From DASSKK01 sp035690495 (GTDB taxonomy: Bacteria; Actinomycetota; Actinomycetes; Propionibacteriales; Nocardioidaceae), in contig DASSKK010000095.1 of NCBI GenBank assembly GCA_035690495.1, positions 1 through 64,000 on the forward strand: 64,000 nucleotides of DNA, read 5' to 3'. The position numbers and the translations under genes were made by a program. Below, piece after piece: positions 1 through 7,700 of this stretch (positions are counted from its first letter, which is position 1; the number at the start of each line of letters is the position of its first letter). The notes below the pieces were generated by a model that was not told the origin of the DNA, did not search any database, and saw nothing but the letters and a program-made list of their open reading frames with translations.

Positions 1-605
1 AGGTCGCCGATGTCGAGCTTGGTGGCGAACTGGCGGAACTCGTTCTTGATCCGGTCGAACACCGCCTCGTCGTAGTCGACGAGATCCATCTTGTTGACGG
101 CGAGGACGATCTCCTTGATGCCGATCAGCGCCGCGAGATAGGAGTGGCGCCGCGTCTGGGTCAGCACGCCCTTGCGCGCATCGACGAGAATCAGCGCGAG
201 GTTGGCGGTCGAGGCACCGGTGACCATGTTGCGCGTGTACTGGATGTGCCCCGGGGTGTCCGCGATGATGAACTTGCGCTTCGGCGTGGCGAAGTAGCGG
301 TAGGCGACGTCGATGGTGATGCCCTGCTCGCGCTCGGACCGCAGCCCGTCGGTGAGCAGTGCGAGGTCGGTGTAGTCGTAGCCGCGCGACTTCGACGTAC
401 TCTCCACCGACTCCAGCTGGTCCTCGAAGATCGCCTTGGAGTCCAGCAGCATCCGCCCGATCAGCGTCGACTTGCCGTCGTCGACCGACCCGGCGGTGGC
501 GAACCGGAGCAGGTCCATCTGCGCGCCGATGGGGGAGTCAGTGGTTTCGGGACGCTCGTCGCGGTCGCTGGTTTCGACAGGCTCAACCGGCGTGGGGTCG
601 CTCAT
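1..605 (-). CDS. cysN: Sulfate adenylyltransferase subunit 1 (GTPase), 3' end outside window
   Basis: This is the regulatory GTPase subunit of ATP sulfurylase, which drives formation of APS from sulfate and ATP together with CysD. About 201 N-terminal residues are present; the rest lies beyond base 1. Visible GTPase motifs are the P-loop GSVDDGKST (about residues 39-47), DTPGH (116-120) and NKMD (171-174). The ATG overlaps the cysD stop (TGATG), so the two are translationally coupled. The first 25 residues, containing PVEPVETSDRDERPETTD, are not typical of the family. They are encoded by a GGTTTCGACAGGCTCAACC-type dispersed repeat at about 570-588, so the extension is probably repeat-derived. 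Confidence 0.96.
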   Translation of the reverse strand, partial: MSDPTPVEPVETSDRDERPETTDSPIGAQMDLLRFATAGSVDDGKSTLIGRMLLDSKAIFEDQLESVESTSKSRGYDYTDLALLTDGLRSEREQGITIDVAYRYFATPKRKFIIADTPGHIQYTRNMVTGASTANLALILVDARKGVLTQTRRHSYLAALIGIKEIVLAVNKMDLVDYDEAVFDRIKNEFRQFATKLDIGD

Positions 606-1522
606 CAGAAGTAGCCCTCCTTCTTCCGGTCCTCCATGGCTGCCTCGGAGAACCGGTCGTCGCCACGGGTGGCGCCGCGCTCGGTGACCCGGGCGACCGC
701 GATCTCCTCGATGACCTTGGCCAGCGTGTCCGCCTCGGACTCCACGCACCCGGTCAGCGTCATGTCGCCGAGCGTGCGGAAGCGGACCATCTTCTCCTCG
801 ACGGTCTCGCCTTCCTTGGGCTGGACGGCCTCGGACTCGGAGAGCAGCATCCCGTCCCGGGCGACGACCCGGCGCTTGTGCGCGAGGTAGAGATGCGGGA
901 TCTCCACCTGCTCGCGGTGGAGGTACTCCCAGATGTCCAGCTCGGTCCAGTTGCTGAGCGGGAAGACCCGCATGTGCTCGCCGCCGTGCAGCTTGCCGTT
1001 GTAGAGGCTCCACAGCTCCGGCCGCTGGTTCTTCGGGTCCCACTGGCCGAACTCGTCGCGGTGGGAGTACACCCGCTCCTTGGCGCGGGCCTTCTCCTCG
1101 TCGCGGCGTCCGCCCCCGAACAGCGCGGTGAACCCCTCCTCCTCCGTGACGTGGAGCAGGGTCCCGATCTGCAGCCGGTTGCGGGACGTCTTGCCGTCGT
1201 CGACGACGATGCCGTCCTTGATCGCCTGGTCCACCGAGGCGACGACCAGGCGCAGGCCGAGGCGGTCCACCCAGCGGTCGCGGGTCTCGAGGACCTCGGG
1301 AAAGTCGAAGCCGGTCTCAACCTGCAGCACCGGGAACGGGATCTTGGCCGGGTAGAAGGCCTTCTCGGCCAGCCGGAGCATGGTGATCGAGTCCTTGCCG
1401 CCGGAGAACATCAGCGCCGGCTTCTCGAACTCGGCCGCGGCCTCGCGGAAGATGTGGATCGACTCCGCCTCCAGCTCGTCGAGCTGGGTCATCCGGTAGT
1501 CGGCATGCGTCATCGTCGTCAT
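605..1522 (-). CDS. cysD: Sulfate adenylyltransferase subunit 2
   Basis: This 305-residue protein is the catalytic, adenylyl-transferring subunit of ATP sulfurylase. It has the PP-loop motif SGGKDS at residues 40-45, followed by the usual family blocks (for example the region around LFGGGRRDEEKARAKER). Full length for the family. It is the first gene of a cysD-cysN operon running leftward out of the window. The APS kinase gene cysC lies 2.7 kb away on the same strand, separated by a toxin-antitoxin pair and a nuclease gene. No riboswitch was recognised in the 145 bases upstream. Confidence 0.97.
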   Translation of the reverse strand: MTTMTHADYRMTQLDELEAESIHIFREAAAEFEKPALMFSGGKDSITMLRLAEKAFYPAKIPFPVLQVETGFDFPEVLETRDRWVDRLGLRLVVASVDQAIKDGIVVDDGKTSRNRLQIGTLLHVTEEEGFTALFGGGRRDEEKARAKERVYSHRDEFGQWDPKNQRPELWSLYNGKLHGGEHMRVFPLSNWTELDIWEYLHREQVEIPHLYLAHKRRVVARDGMLLSESEAVQPKEGETVEEKMVRFRTLGDMTLTGCVESEADTLAKVIEEIAVARVTERGATRGDDRFSEAAMEDRKKEGYF

Positions 1523-1631
1523 GGAAGCGGGAGAGACCTCTCTGTGGTCCGCCGGGGATCAGCCGTCATCGTACCGAGACACGGCTCCGGCACCACATCG
1601 GCGGGTGGGAGGACCCCAGGGCACTTCCCTG

Positions 1632-1661
1632 GTGTGTCACCATGACGTCCGGTGGTACACT
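1632..1661 (+). promoter_or_regulatory. Promoter with overlapping inverted repeat for the first vapBC module
   Basis: The arms GTGTGTCACC (1632-1641) and GGTGGTACAC (1651-1660) form an imperfect inverted repeat. Its right arm contains TACACT (1656-1661), a plausible -10 box 6 nt before the antitoxin ATG. Autorepression by the antitoxin or complex is the usual arrangement and is inferred here. Confidence 0.5.
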
Positions 1662-1667
1662 TCTTCC

Positions 1668-1931
1668 ATGCCGACCACCCGACCACGCCACCAGGTCACC
1701 GAGACTCCGTCCGTCCAGCATGCGCTGGACGCGGCCTCCCGGCACTGGCCGGGCCTGTCTCGGGGACAACTGCTGGTGAAGCTCGTGGAGGCTGGTGGCG
1801 AGGCCATGGAAGCGGAGACCCATGAGCGCGAGCGGAGGCGTCGAAAGGTTGTCGCGGAGACCAGCGGGAAGTACACGGGCTCCTACGGCGAGGGCTACCT
1901 CGATGGCTTGCGCGGCGACTGGCCCGAATGA
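1668..1931 (+). CDS. VapB-type antitoxin
   Basis: This 87-residue protein precedes and overlaps a PIN-domain toxin (ATGA overlap at 1928-1931), the standard layout of a VapBC pair. The N-terminal half (around QHALDAASRHWPGLSRGQLL) would form the DNA-binding part. The C-terminal half, rich in Glu and Arg and ending in GYLDGLRGDWPE, is a likely toxin-binding tail. I do not recognise the exact antitoxin subfamily. The ATG at 1668 was chosen because the -10-like TACACT and inverted repeat end just before it; an upstream ATG in frame at 1521 would run back into the cysD start region. Confidence 0.75.
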   Translation: MPTTRPRHQVTETPSVQHALDAASRHWPGLSRGQLLVKLVEAGGEAMEAETHERERRRRKVVAETSGKYTGSYGEGYLDGLRGDWPE

Positions 1932-2332
1932 TCGCTCTTGACGCGAGTGTGCTCATCGCGCACTTCGACGCCGACGACTCGCATCACGGACAGGCCACGG
2001 CGGTCATCCTCGAGCAGGGCGCGGGAGGGCTGGCCATCCATCCGCTCAATCTTGCAGAGGTGCTCGTCGCCCAAGCTCTCGCAGGGAACGCCGACCAGCA
2101 GCTGGACGACGTCATGGCTCTCGGTGTTGAAGTCGTGGATATGGACCAGCGCGGCCCTCTTCGCCTGGCAGAGTTGCGTGCTTCGACGCGACTGCGCCTG
2201 CCTGACTGCTGTGCACTCGACGTGGCGCTGAACACGCGGGCGTCGCTGGCCACGTTCGACGACCGGCTTCGGAGAGCAGCGACCGCGCGGGGGATCGCGG
2301 TGATTCCCGCTCACTCCGATCACGAGGAGTGA
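1928..2332 (+). CDS. PIN-domain ribonuclease toxin (VapC family)
   Basis: This 134-residue PIN-domain protein is probably a Mg-dependent endoribonuclease that cleaves specific RNAs when free of its antitoxin. Acidic residues fit the PIN active site: D5 in MIALDASVLI, E44 in NLAEVLV, D93 in LPDCCALD and D111/D112 in ATFDDRL. Full length for VapC. It is translationally coupled to the antitoxin. Its 3' end overlaps the convergent ERCC4 nuclease gene by 13 bases. Confidence 0.88.
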   Translation: MIALDASVLIAHFDADDSHHGQATAVILEQGAGGLAIHPLNLAEVLVAQALAGNADQQLDDVMALGVEVVDMDQRGPLRLAELRASTRLRLPDCCALDVALNTRASLATFDDRLRRAATARGIAVIPAHSDHEE

Positions 2333-3300
2333 GAGGCGCTGTAGGCGGCCCAGATGTCCGGGCGCAGCCGCCCGCGATCGGGTACGTCGAGCCCGGCGGC
2401 ACGGGCCCAGGCACGGACCTCGGCGGTGCTCGGCTCCGGCTCGGCCGGCGCCGCGCCGATCTCGACGTCGTCGAAGCTCAGATCCATCCGAGTCGCGGCC
2501 GCCTGCTCGGTGCTCGCCCAGGCGTAGGCAGCGGCCAGGTAGCGGTAGGTCCACTCCTCGGCAAGCTGGCGGGTCTCGGCGTACACGATCGGCACGTTGG
2601 GCCAGCGGACCTGCAGCTCGGCCAGCCCGTCGGCCACCCGGGCCGGCCGGACCCGGTCCAGTCGGAAGATCTGCGAGTAGCGGTCCTCCACCACGACCGC
2701 GGCGCGTGGGAGCGCGGCGAGCTCGCCGAGGGCGAACCGCAGGGTGCCGTCGATCAGGCTGCCGACCAGGTCGGCGAGCGACTTGCGCTCGACCGCCGCC
2801 ACCAGCCGGCCGGCCACGCTGACGCCGTAGTCGCCGCAGGGCAGCGCCCTCGGGATGGTGCCGGCCTGCTGGCCGGCGAACCGGTAGGCGTACCGCTCCC
2901 GGGTGTCGACCAGGATCTCCAGCTCCTCCACGCCGGCGGCCCGCGCGGTCGGAGTGCGGACGTTCGGGCGGGCCTGCTTGCGGGTGCGCGGGCTCTGCCA
3001 GAACACCGCGTCGCGGCCACGAGCCTTGGTGAACACGATCTGGGAGCGGTACTCCCGGCCGCGGTCCAGCACCAGGTCGATCGCCGCGCCACGCCGTACA
3101 CAGGAGCGGACCGGCGCGCGCTCGACGATCTCCGGGTCGGCGGGCCACTCCTCGAGCCCGACCGGGTAGCAGTACAGCGCCTTGGCGCGGGGCCAGGTGC
3201 CCGACGTGCGCAGCACCATCCCCTCCCCGAGCGGCAGTCGCAGCAGGTAGGGCAGCCGGGAGTCCTCGTCGGGGTTGACCGCGATCAGCAGCTCGCTCAT
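2320..3300 (-). CDS. ERCC4-domain nuclease with an Lsr2-like C-terminal tail
   Basis: This 326-residue protein carries an XPF/ERCC4 nuclease core: VDTRE (131-135), GD (156-157) and ERK (171-173), matching the GDXnERKX3D signature. The last 35 or so residues (from STAEVRAWARAAGLDV to the end, with DRGR) resemble the C-terminal DNA-binding domain of the xenogeneic silencer Lsr2. A structure-specific or AT-seeking DNase role is inferred. It is the third gene of a coupled unit cysC-tauE-nuclease; its ATG overlaps the tauE stop (ATGA). This start was chosen because upstream frame continuation lies inside tauE and cysC and is only a shadow. Confidence 0.85.
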   Translation of the reverse strand: MSELLIAVNPDEDSRLPYLLRLPLGEGMVLRTSGTWPRAKALYCYPVGLEEWPADPEIVERAPVRSCVRRGAAIDLVLDRGREYRSQIVFTKARGRDAVFWQSPRTRKQARPNVRTPTARAAGVEELEILVDTRERYAYRFAGQQAGTIPRALPCGDYGVSVAGRLVAAVERKSLADLVGSLIDGTLRFALGELAALPRAAVVVEDRYSQIFRLDRVRPARVADGLAELQVRWPNVPIVYAETRQLAEEWTYRYLAAAYAWASTEQAAATRMDLSFDDVEIGAAPAEPEPSTAEVRAWARAAGLDVPDRGRLRPDIWAAYSASHSS

Positions 3301-4262
3301 GGCGAGTCGGAGCCGTCCTTGTCTGAGCTGCCAGGGTGATCGGCGGGACGCCAGGCGGCGAGGTTGTTGTCGAACGCCGGCAGCCCGCGGGTCTGCCGCA
3401 GGTAGCCCCACAACAGCGGTCCGAGCAGCAGCAGGGCGGCCCCGGTGATGCCGATGACCGCCGGGGGGACGCCGAGCATCGTCAGCCCGGTCAGCGACAG
3501 CACGATCACGATCCCGCGGCGGGTCACCGACTGGGAGACCCAGTTCGCGATCTTCGCGCCGAGGTAGGTGCCCGGCGTACCCCCGACGATCAGCGGGATC
3601 AGCACCGCCCATTGCACGCCGTCGACCAGGATGTGGCTGATCGCCGCGGAGAACACCAGCGGCACTGCCTGCAGCAGGTCGGTGCCGACCAGCTTCACCG
3701 CCGAGAGCGTCGGGTAGAGCAGCAGCAGCGCCACCATGATCAGCGACCCGGACCCGACCGAGGTGATCCCGACCAGCAGCCCGCCGACGAGCCCGATCCC
3801 CAGCGTCGCCCACGGCCGCACCGCCGGCTCGTCGGTGCTGATCGTGTTGCCGCCGGTGACGTAGCGCAGCTGGATGTACATCCGGACCGCGTACGTCGTG
3901 GCGGTCAGCAGCAGCGCGGCGCCGATCGCCAGCTTGAGGATCCGGGCCTCGTCCGCGCCGCCGCCGATCGCGTCGACGATGTAGGCGCCGGCGAACGCGG
4001 TCGGCACCGAGCCGATCACCAGCCACATCACCAGTTTCAGGTTCGGCGAGCCGCGGCGGTAGTGGACCGCGGCGCCGACCGGCTTGTTGATCATCGAGGA
4101 GACCAGGTCGTTGGTGACGGCTGCGGCCGGGTTCACGCCGAGGAAGATCAGCGCCGGGGTCATCAGCGCACCGCCGCCCATCCCGGTCAGGCCGACTACG
4201 ATGCCGACCAGGAAGGAGACCACCAGCACCGACAGTGCGGCGGCGGTGAACAGGTCGTTCAC
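3297..4262 (-). CDS. TauE/SafE-family sulfite/sulfonate exporter-like membrane protein
   Basis: This 321-residue polytopic membrane protein has about eight hydrophobic segments. It begins with the typical TauE/SafE N-terminus (VLVVSFLVGIVVGLTGMGGG) and has the second half-repeat with LVGGLLVGITSVGSGSL. The two glycine-rich GxGGG/GSGS segments are the family's paired motifs. Family members export sulfite, sulfoacetate or other anions. Location between cysC and in the cys cluster suggests sulfite or sulfate handling. The GTG start overlaps the cysC stop (GTGA), and the stop overlaps the downstream nuclease start (ATGA). Confidence 0.88.
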   Translation of the reverse strand: MNDLFTAAALSVLVVSFLVGIVVGLTGMGGGALMTPALIFLGVNPAAAVTNDLVSSMINKPVGAAVHYRRGSPNLKLVMWLVIGSVPTAFAGAYIVDAIGGGADEARILKLAIGAALLLTATTYAVRMYIQLRYVTGGNTISTDEPAVRPWATLGIGLVGGLLVGITSVGSGSLIMVALLLLYPTLSAVKLVGTDLLQAVPLVFSAAISHILVDGVQWAVLIPLIVGGTPGTYLGAKIANWVSQSVTRRGIVIVLSLTGLTMLGVPPAVIGITGAALLLLGPLLWGYLRQTRGLPAFDNNLAAWRPADHPGSSDKDGSDSP

Positions 4263-5695
4263 GGGTGGTCCTCCGAGTCCGGTGGTTGAGGTGCGAGCGG
4301 AGCCTCCGGTGGTTGAGGTGCGAGCGGAGCCTCCGGTGGTTGAGGTGCGAGCGGAGCCTCCGGTGGTTGAGGTGCGAGCGGAGCGTCCGGTGGTTGAGGT
4401 GCGAGCGGAGCGTCCGGTGGTTGAGGTGCGAGCGGAGCGAGCCTCGAAACCACCGGCAGGATCTCGGCGAGCACGTCGTCGATGCTGCGGCCGGTGGTGT
4501 CCACGCGCACGGCAGCGTCGTCGGGCTCCTCGTAGGGTGAGGAGATCCCGGTGAAGTCGGGGATCTCCCCGCGCCTGGCCTTGGCATAGAGCCCCTTGCG
4601 GTCCCGGCGCTCGCACTCCTCCAGCGGTGTCGCCACGTGCACCAGCACGAACCGGCCACCGGCGTCCTCGACCATCGCGCGGACCTTCTTGCGAGTCGCG
4701 TCGAAGGGCGCGATCGGGCTGCAGATCGCCACCCCGCGGTGCCGGGCGATCTCGGCGGCCACCCAGCCGATCCGGGCGATGTTGGTCTCCCGGTCCTCGC
4801 GGGAGAAGCCCAGCCCGGCCGAGAGGTGCCGGCGCACCACGTCGCCGTCCAGGCTGGTCACCGTCCGCTCGCCGCGCTCCAGGATCCAGTCATGCAGCGC
4901 CCGGGCCAGCGTGGACTTCCCGGAGCCGGACAGGCCGGTGAAGAACACGACGAGGCCCTGATCGGCGGGACCGGGCCGGTCGCGGGCCACGATCGCGGCG
5001 ATGGCCTCGGGCAGCTCGCCCTTGTTGGCGACTTCGAGGATCTCGCCGGATGCGTACGCCGAGACGACGCGCTCCCGCAGCAGCCGGTCCTTGCCGGCGT
5101 CGTCGCGTGGGGCGAGAGGTACGGCGACCACGTGGGCGTCGTCGAGGTGCGAGGCCGCGGCGAGGGCGGTGCGGATCAGCGCGGGGGTGGAGAGGGGGCG
5201 GGGTGCCGGTGGTTTCGAGGCTCGGCTAGCGCCTCGCACCTCAACCACCGAAGGGGCGAAGGTGAGCAGCACGACCGGGCGGCCGTCGGCGGAATCGCGG
5301 ATGGCGTCCAGGTCCTTGCCGGTGAGCGGGTCCGACACGGGCACGGTCAGCGACTTGTCGCCGTACCGCTCCCGGACCTCGGTGGGGGACAGGTACAGCC
5401 TGCGGAAGGCCCCGAACTCGGGGTGCGCCAGAGGCGTGACCTGCCCGGTGAGCCCGACGAGCTCGCCGGCGTCGTAGGTGTCGGTGACGCGCATGCTCGC
5501 CAGGGGCGTTCCCTCCGGGTCGACCAGGTCGAGCCCGTCTGCCTCCCGGGCGGCTGCCGCCACCGCGGCGGGCACCTGGAGCGTGACCAGCCCGCCCGGC
5601 CCCTCGAACCCGGCCAAGCCGAGCACCCCGTGGCTGAGCAGCTCGAGGTCGTCGAGCTCGCGCGGGCTCGGACAGTGCTGGGGCAGGGACGGCAC
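4259..5695 (-). CDS. cysC: Adenylyl-sulfate kinase with N-terminal extension and repeat-encoded C-terminus
   Basis: APS kinase phosphorylates APS to PAPS. The kinase domain occupies about residues 247-415, with P-loop GLSGSGKST (254-262), GDVVR and FSREDRETNIARIG. The N-terminal 240 residues are an additional domain resembling the PUA-like/ATP-sulfurylase-like region found on actinobacterial CysC proteins. Two stretches come from a dispersed DNA repeat. Residues about 149-164 (SVVEVRGASRASKPPA) sit in a linker. Residues about 419-474 are six copies of APLAPQPP(D/E). The frame stays open through both. GTG at 5695 was preferred because nothing recognisable is encoded further upstream and that region is antisense to the asparaginase gene. 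Confidence 0.93.
   Translation of the reverse strand: MPSLPQHCPSPRELDDLELLSHGVLGLAGFEGPGGLVTLQVPAAVAAAAREADGLDLVDPEGTPLASMRVTDTYDAGELVGLTGQVTPLAHPEFGAFRRLYLSPTEVRERYGDKSLTVPVSDPLTGKDLDAIRDSADGRPVVLLTFAPSVVEVRGASRASKPPAPRPLSTPALIRTALAAASHLDDAHVVAVPLAPRDDAGKDRLLRERVVSAYASGEILEVANKGELPEAIAAIVARDRPGPADQGLVVFFTGLSGSGKSTLARALHDWILERGERTVTSLDGDVVRRHLSAGLGFSREDRETNIARIGWVAAEIARHRGVAICSPIAPFDATRKKVRAMVEDAGGRFVLVHVATPLEECERRDRKGLYAKARRGEIPDFTGISSPYEEPDDAAVRVDTTGRSIDDVLAEILPVVSRLAPLAPQPPDAPLAPQPPDAPLAPQPPEAPLAPQPPEAPLAPQPPEAPLAPQPPDSEDHP
4281..4456. repeat. Six-copy 27-bp tandem array of dispersed repeat family A, inside cysC
   Basis: Units start at 4281, 4308, 4335, 4362, 4389 and 4416, each GGTGGTTGAGGTGCGAGCGG followed by a 7-base linker. 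The array ends with GAGCCTCGAAACCACC, the reverse-complementary arm, so array plus tail can fold into a hairpin. Because 27 is divisible by three, each unit adds nine residues to CysC. Confidence 0.95.
5208..5250. repeat. Palindromic repeat family A, single copy inside cysC
   Basis: GGTGGTTTCGAGGCTCG at the left and CGCACCTCAACCACC at the right form a 43-bp imperfect palindrome. It is the same element as at 4281-4456, 7701-7984 and 13213-13341. It encodes the linker between the CysC N-terminal and kinase domains. Confidence 0.9.
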
Positions 5696-5723
5696 CCGGC
5701 AATGGTGCCCTATCGCCGGTGGG

Positions 5724-5729
5724 TACCGT
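5724..5729 (+). promoter_or_regulatory. -10 box of ansA-type asparaginase
   Basis: TACCGT ends 7 nt before the ATG at 5737, implying a leaderless transcript. This favours 5737 over the in-frame GTG at 5719. Confidence 0.45.
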
Positions 5730-5736
5730 CTGCGCC

Positions 5737-6702
5737 ATGCCCACCGCCGTCCCGTCGCCCGCGATCGTCGCCGAGGTCGTTCGCTCCGGCTTCGTCGAGG
5801 GGCATCACCATGGGTCCGTCGTCGCATTGACCGCGGACGGCGACATCGAGTTCTCGATCGGCGACGTCGAGTCCCAGATCCTGCCGCGCTCGTGCAACAA
5901 GCCGATCCAGGCATTGGGCATGGTCCGCGCCGGGCTCGACCTCGAGCCGAGGCTGCTGGCCACCGCGTGCGCGTCGCACTCCGGCGAGCCGTTCCAGGTG
6001 GTCGCGGTCCGCGAGATCCTCGCCGGCGTGGAGCTCGACGAGTCGGCGCTCCAGACGCCGCCGGACTACCCGATCGACGACCAGGCGCGCGACGATCACA
6101 TCCGGGCCGGGGGAAGCCGGTCGGCGGTGACGATGAACTGCTCGGGCAAGCACGCCGCGATGCTGGCGACGTGCGTCATCAACGGGTGGCCGATCAAGAC
6201 CTACCGCGAGCCGGACCATCCGCTGCAGCAAGCGATCCGAGGCACGTTCGAAGAGATGACTGGTGAGCCGGTCGGGACGGTCGCTGTCGACGGATGCGGC
6301 GCACCGCTGCTGTCCGCCTCGCTGACCGGGCTGGCCCGGGCGTTCTCCCGGCTCTCGCTTGCCTCCGACGGGCCAGAACACAGGGTCGCCGACGCGATCC
6401 GGTCCTTCCCCGAACACGTCTCCGGGACCCGCCGCGACGAGGCGGCGCTGCTGCACGCGACCCCCGGCGCGATCGGCAAGGCCGGGGCCGAGGGCTGCTA
6501 CGCCGTCGCGCTTCCCGACGGCCTGGCCGTCGCCTTGAAGGTCGACGACGGCGCTGCGCGGGTGCGCCCCGCCCTGATGGCCGCCGTGCTGGAGCGGCTC
6601 GGGCTGCCCGGCGACGCGGATGCGGACGCGGTACGGCGTACCGGCGTCGTCGAGCTGCTCGGCGGAGGCCGGCCGGTCGGGTCGATCCGCGCCACCTTCT
6701 GA
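5737..6702 (+). CDS. L-asparaginase, type II/AnsA-like (Asparaginase_II, PF06089 family)
   Basis: This 321-residue protein belongs to the asparaginase family typified by the thermolabile Rhizobium enzyme, unrelated to E. coli asparaginases. It would hydrolyse L-asparagine to aspartate and ammonia. Visible blocks are RSCNKPIQAL, ACASHSGEPFQ, NCSGKHAAML and DGCGAPLLS, which carry the conserved Ser, Cys and Lys residues. Length is normal and no signal peptide is seen, so it is cytoplasmic. It is divergent from cysC with only about 40 bases between starts. Confidence 0.92.
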   Translation: MPTAVPSPAIVAEVVRSGFVEGHHHGSVVALTADGDIEFSIGDVESQILPRSCNKPIQALGMVRAGLDLEPRLLATACASHSGEPFQVVAVREILAGVELDESALQTPPDYPIDDQARDDHIRAGGSRSAVTMNCSGKHAAMLATCVINGWPIKTYREPDHPLQQAIRGTFEEMTGEPVGTVAVDGCGAPLLSASLTGLARAFSRLSLASDGPEHRVADAIRSFPEHVSGTRRDEAALLHATPGAIGKAGAEGCYAVALPDGLAVALKVDDGAARVRPALMAAVLERLGLPGDADADAVRRTGVVELLGGGRPVGSIRATF

Positions 6703-6793
6703 CCTGGCGCTAGCCGGAGCGTGCGCGCTGCGGGCGCCGTACTCGCTTGTTTGACTGATGATGTGCGCCGTGTCACGGCTCCTCGGCTTGCAT

Positions 6794-6813
6794 TTGCTTG
6801 CAAGAGTTAGCAA
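6794..6813. promoter_or_regulatory. Possible operator before the XRE regulator
   Basis: TTGCT at 6794-6798 and AGCAA at 6809-6813 form a short inverted repeat, and CTTGCAAG at 6797-6804 is itself palindromic. The site lies 10 bases upstream of the regulator ATG. Autoregulation is inferred only. Confidence 0.35.
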
Positions 6814-6822
6814 CATGGGGGC

Positions 6823-7200
6823 ATGGCAAGGAAGTTCGGAGTAGGCAAGACGGTCGAGGGGCTCGGTGAGTACCTCAAGGACCAGCGGCTGGCCGCCAGC
6901 CTGTCGCTGCGCCAGCTCGCCGAGCAGGCCGGGGTGTCCAACCCCTACCTCAGCCAGATCGAACGAGGTCTGCGCAAGCCGTCGGCCGAAGTGCTGCAGC
7001 AGCTCGCCAAGGCGCTTCGGGTCTCCGCGGAGACGTTCTACATCCGCGCGGGGATCCTCGACCCCGAGGAAGGGGAGGTCCGCTCCGTGGAGCTGGCCAT
7101 CCTCGCCGACACCGGACTGACCGAACGACAGAAGCAGTCGCTCGTGGACGTGTACCAGTCGTTCCGCGCGGCCAACGACACGACCACAGGAGGTAACTGA
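6823..7200 (+). CDS. XRE-family helix-turn-helix regulator (Rv0474-like)
   Basis: This 125-residue protein has an N-terminal Cro/C1 helix-turn-helix at about residues 15-70 (LRQLAEQAGVSNPYLSQIER is the helix-turn-helix core). A C-terminal helical segment may dimerise (TGLTERQKQSLVDVYQSF). It lies 3 bases upstream of an HbhA-like gene and then a DUF2516 gene, the same order as mycobacterial Rv0474-Rv0475(hbhA)-Rv0476. Its targets are unknown, but the neighbourhood suggests control of the HbhA-like gene. Confidence 0.9.
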   Translation: MARKFGVGKTVEGLGEYLKDQRLAASLSLRQLAEQAGVSNPYLSQIERGLRKPSAEVLQQLAKALRVSAETFYIRAGILDPEEGEVRSVELAILADTGLTERQKQSLVDVYQSFRAANDTTTGGN

Positions 7201-7203
7201 ACA

Positions 7204-7689
7204 ATGGCTCCACAGTCCATCACCGCCAACCCCCTCGGCAAGCAGTTCGACGCGCTGACCAAGCAGGTCAACGCCCTCGGCAGCCAATTTGGCACCCAGA
7301 TCGATGCGAGCCGGCCGTTCTACGCCGCCGTCGGCGCAGGCGACCTCGCCGTCGAGTTCGCCCGCACCAGGGCCAACGACGTGCAGACGCGCATCGCCAG
7401 GATCGACCTCGACCCGACCGCACTGCGCGAGCAGGCGCTCAGCGGGTATGCCGACCTGGCCGCCCGCGGCAAGAGCCTCGTCGCCCGGGTACGCCGTCAG
7501 CAGGCTTCGGCGGATCTCGCGGAGCAGGCCGAGAAGACCACGACCAAGGCGAAGACCACGGCCACGCAGGCCAGGAAGTCCGCGCGGACCACGAAGTCCT
7601 CCGCCAAGGCCACCGGCACCTCGGCGCGCAAGACCGCCGGCGCCGCGTCGAAGGCGACCAAGGACGCCGCGTCGAAGACCGGCAAGTAG
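7204..7689 (+). CDS. hbhA: Heparin-binding hemagglutinin (HbhA)-like protein
   Basis: This 161-residue protein has a coiled-coil-prone N-terminal part (residues 1-105) and a Lys/Ala/Thr-rich tail (about 115-161, with motifs such as TTKAKTTATQARKSA and ending KDAASKTGK). Mycobacterial HbhA has the same arrangement; there the lysine-rich tail binds heparan sulfate and membranes. No signal peptide is seen, as in HbhA. An AGGAGG ribosome-binding site precedes the ATG. Identification rests on domain layout and on synteny with XRE and DUF2516. A histone-like function of the basic tail is an alternative. Confidence 0.75.
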   Translation: MAPQSITANPLGKQFDALTKQVNALGSQFGTQIDASRPFYAAVGAGDLAVEFARTRANDVQTRIARIDLDPTALREQALSGYADLAARGKSLVARVRRQQASADLAEQAEKTTTKAKTTATQARKSARTTKSSAKATGTSARKTAGAASKATKDAASKTGK

Positions 7690-7700
7690 TCCTTGCCCTT

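Noticed and set aside
4281..4456. Possible CRISPR array
   Set aside because: Units are directly adjacent with no unique spacers, carry complementary arms at the end, and lie in a coding frame. The arrays at 7701 and 13213 have short constant linkers rather than spacers.
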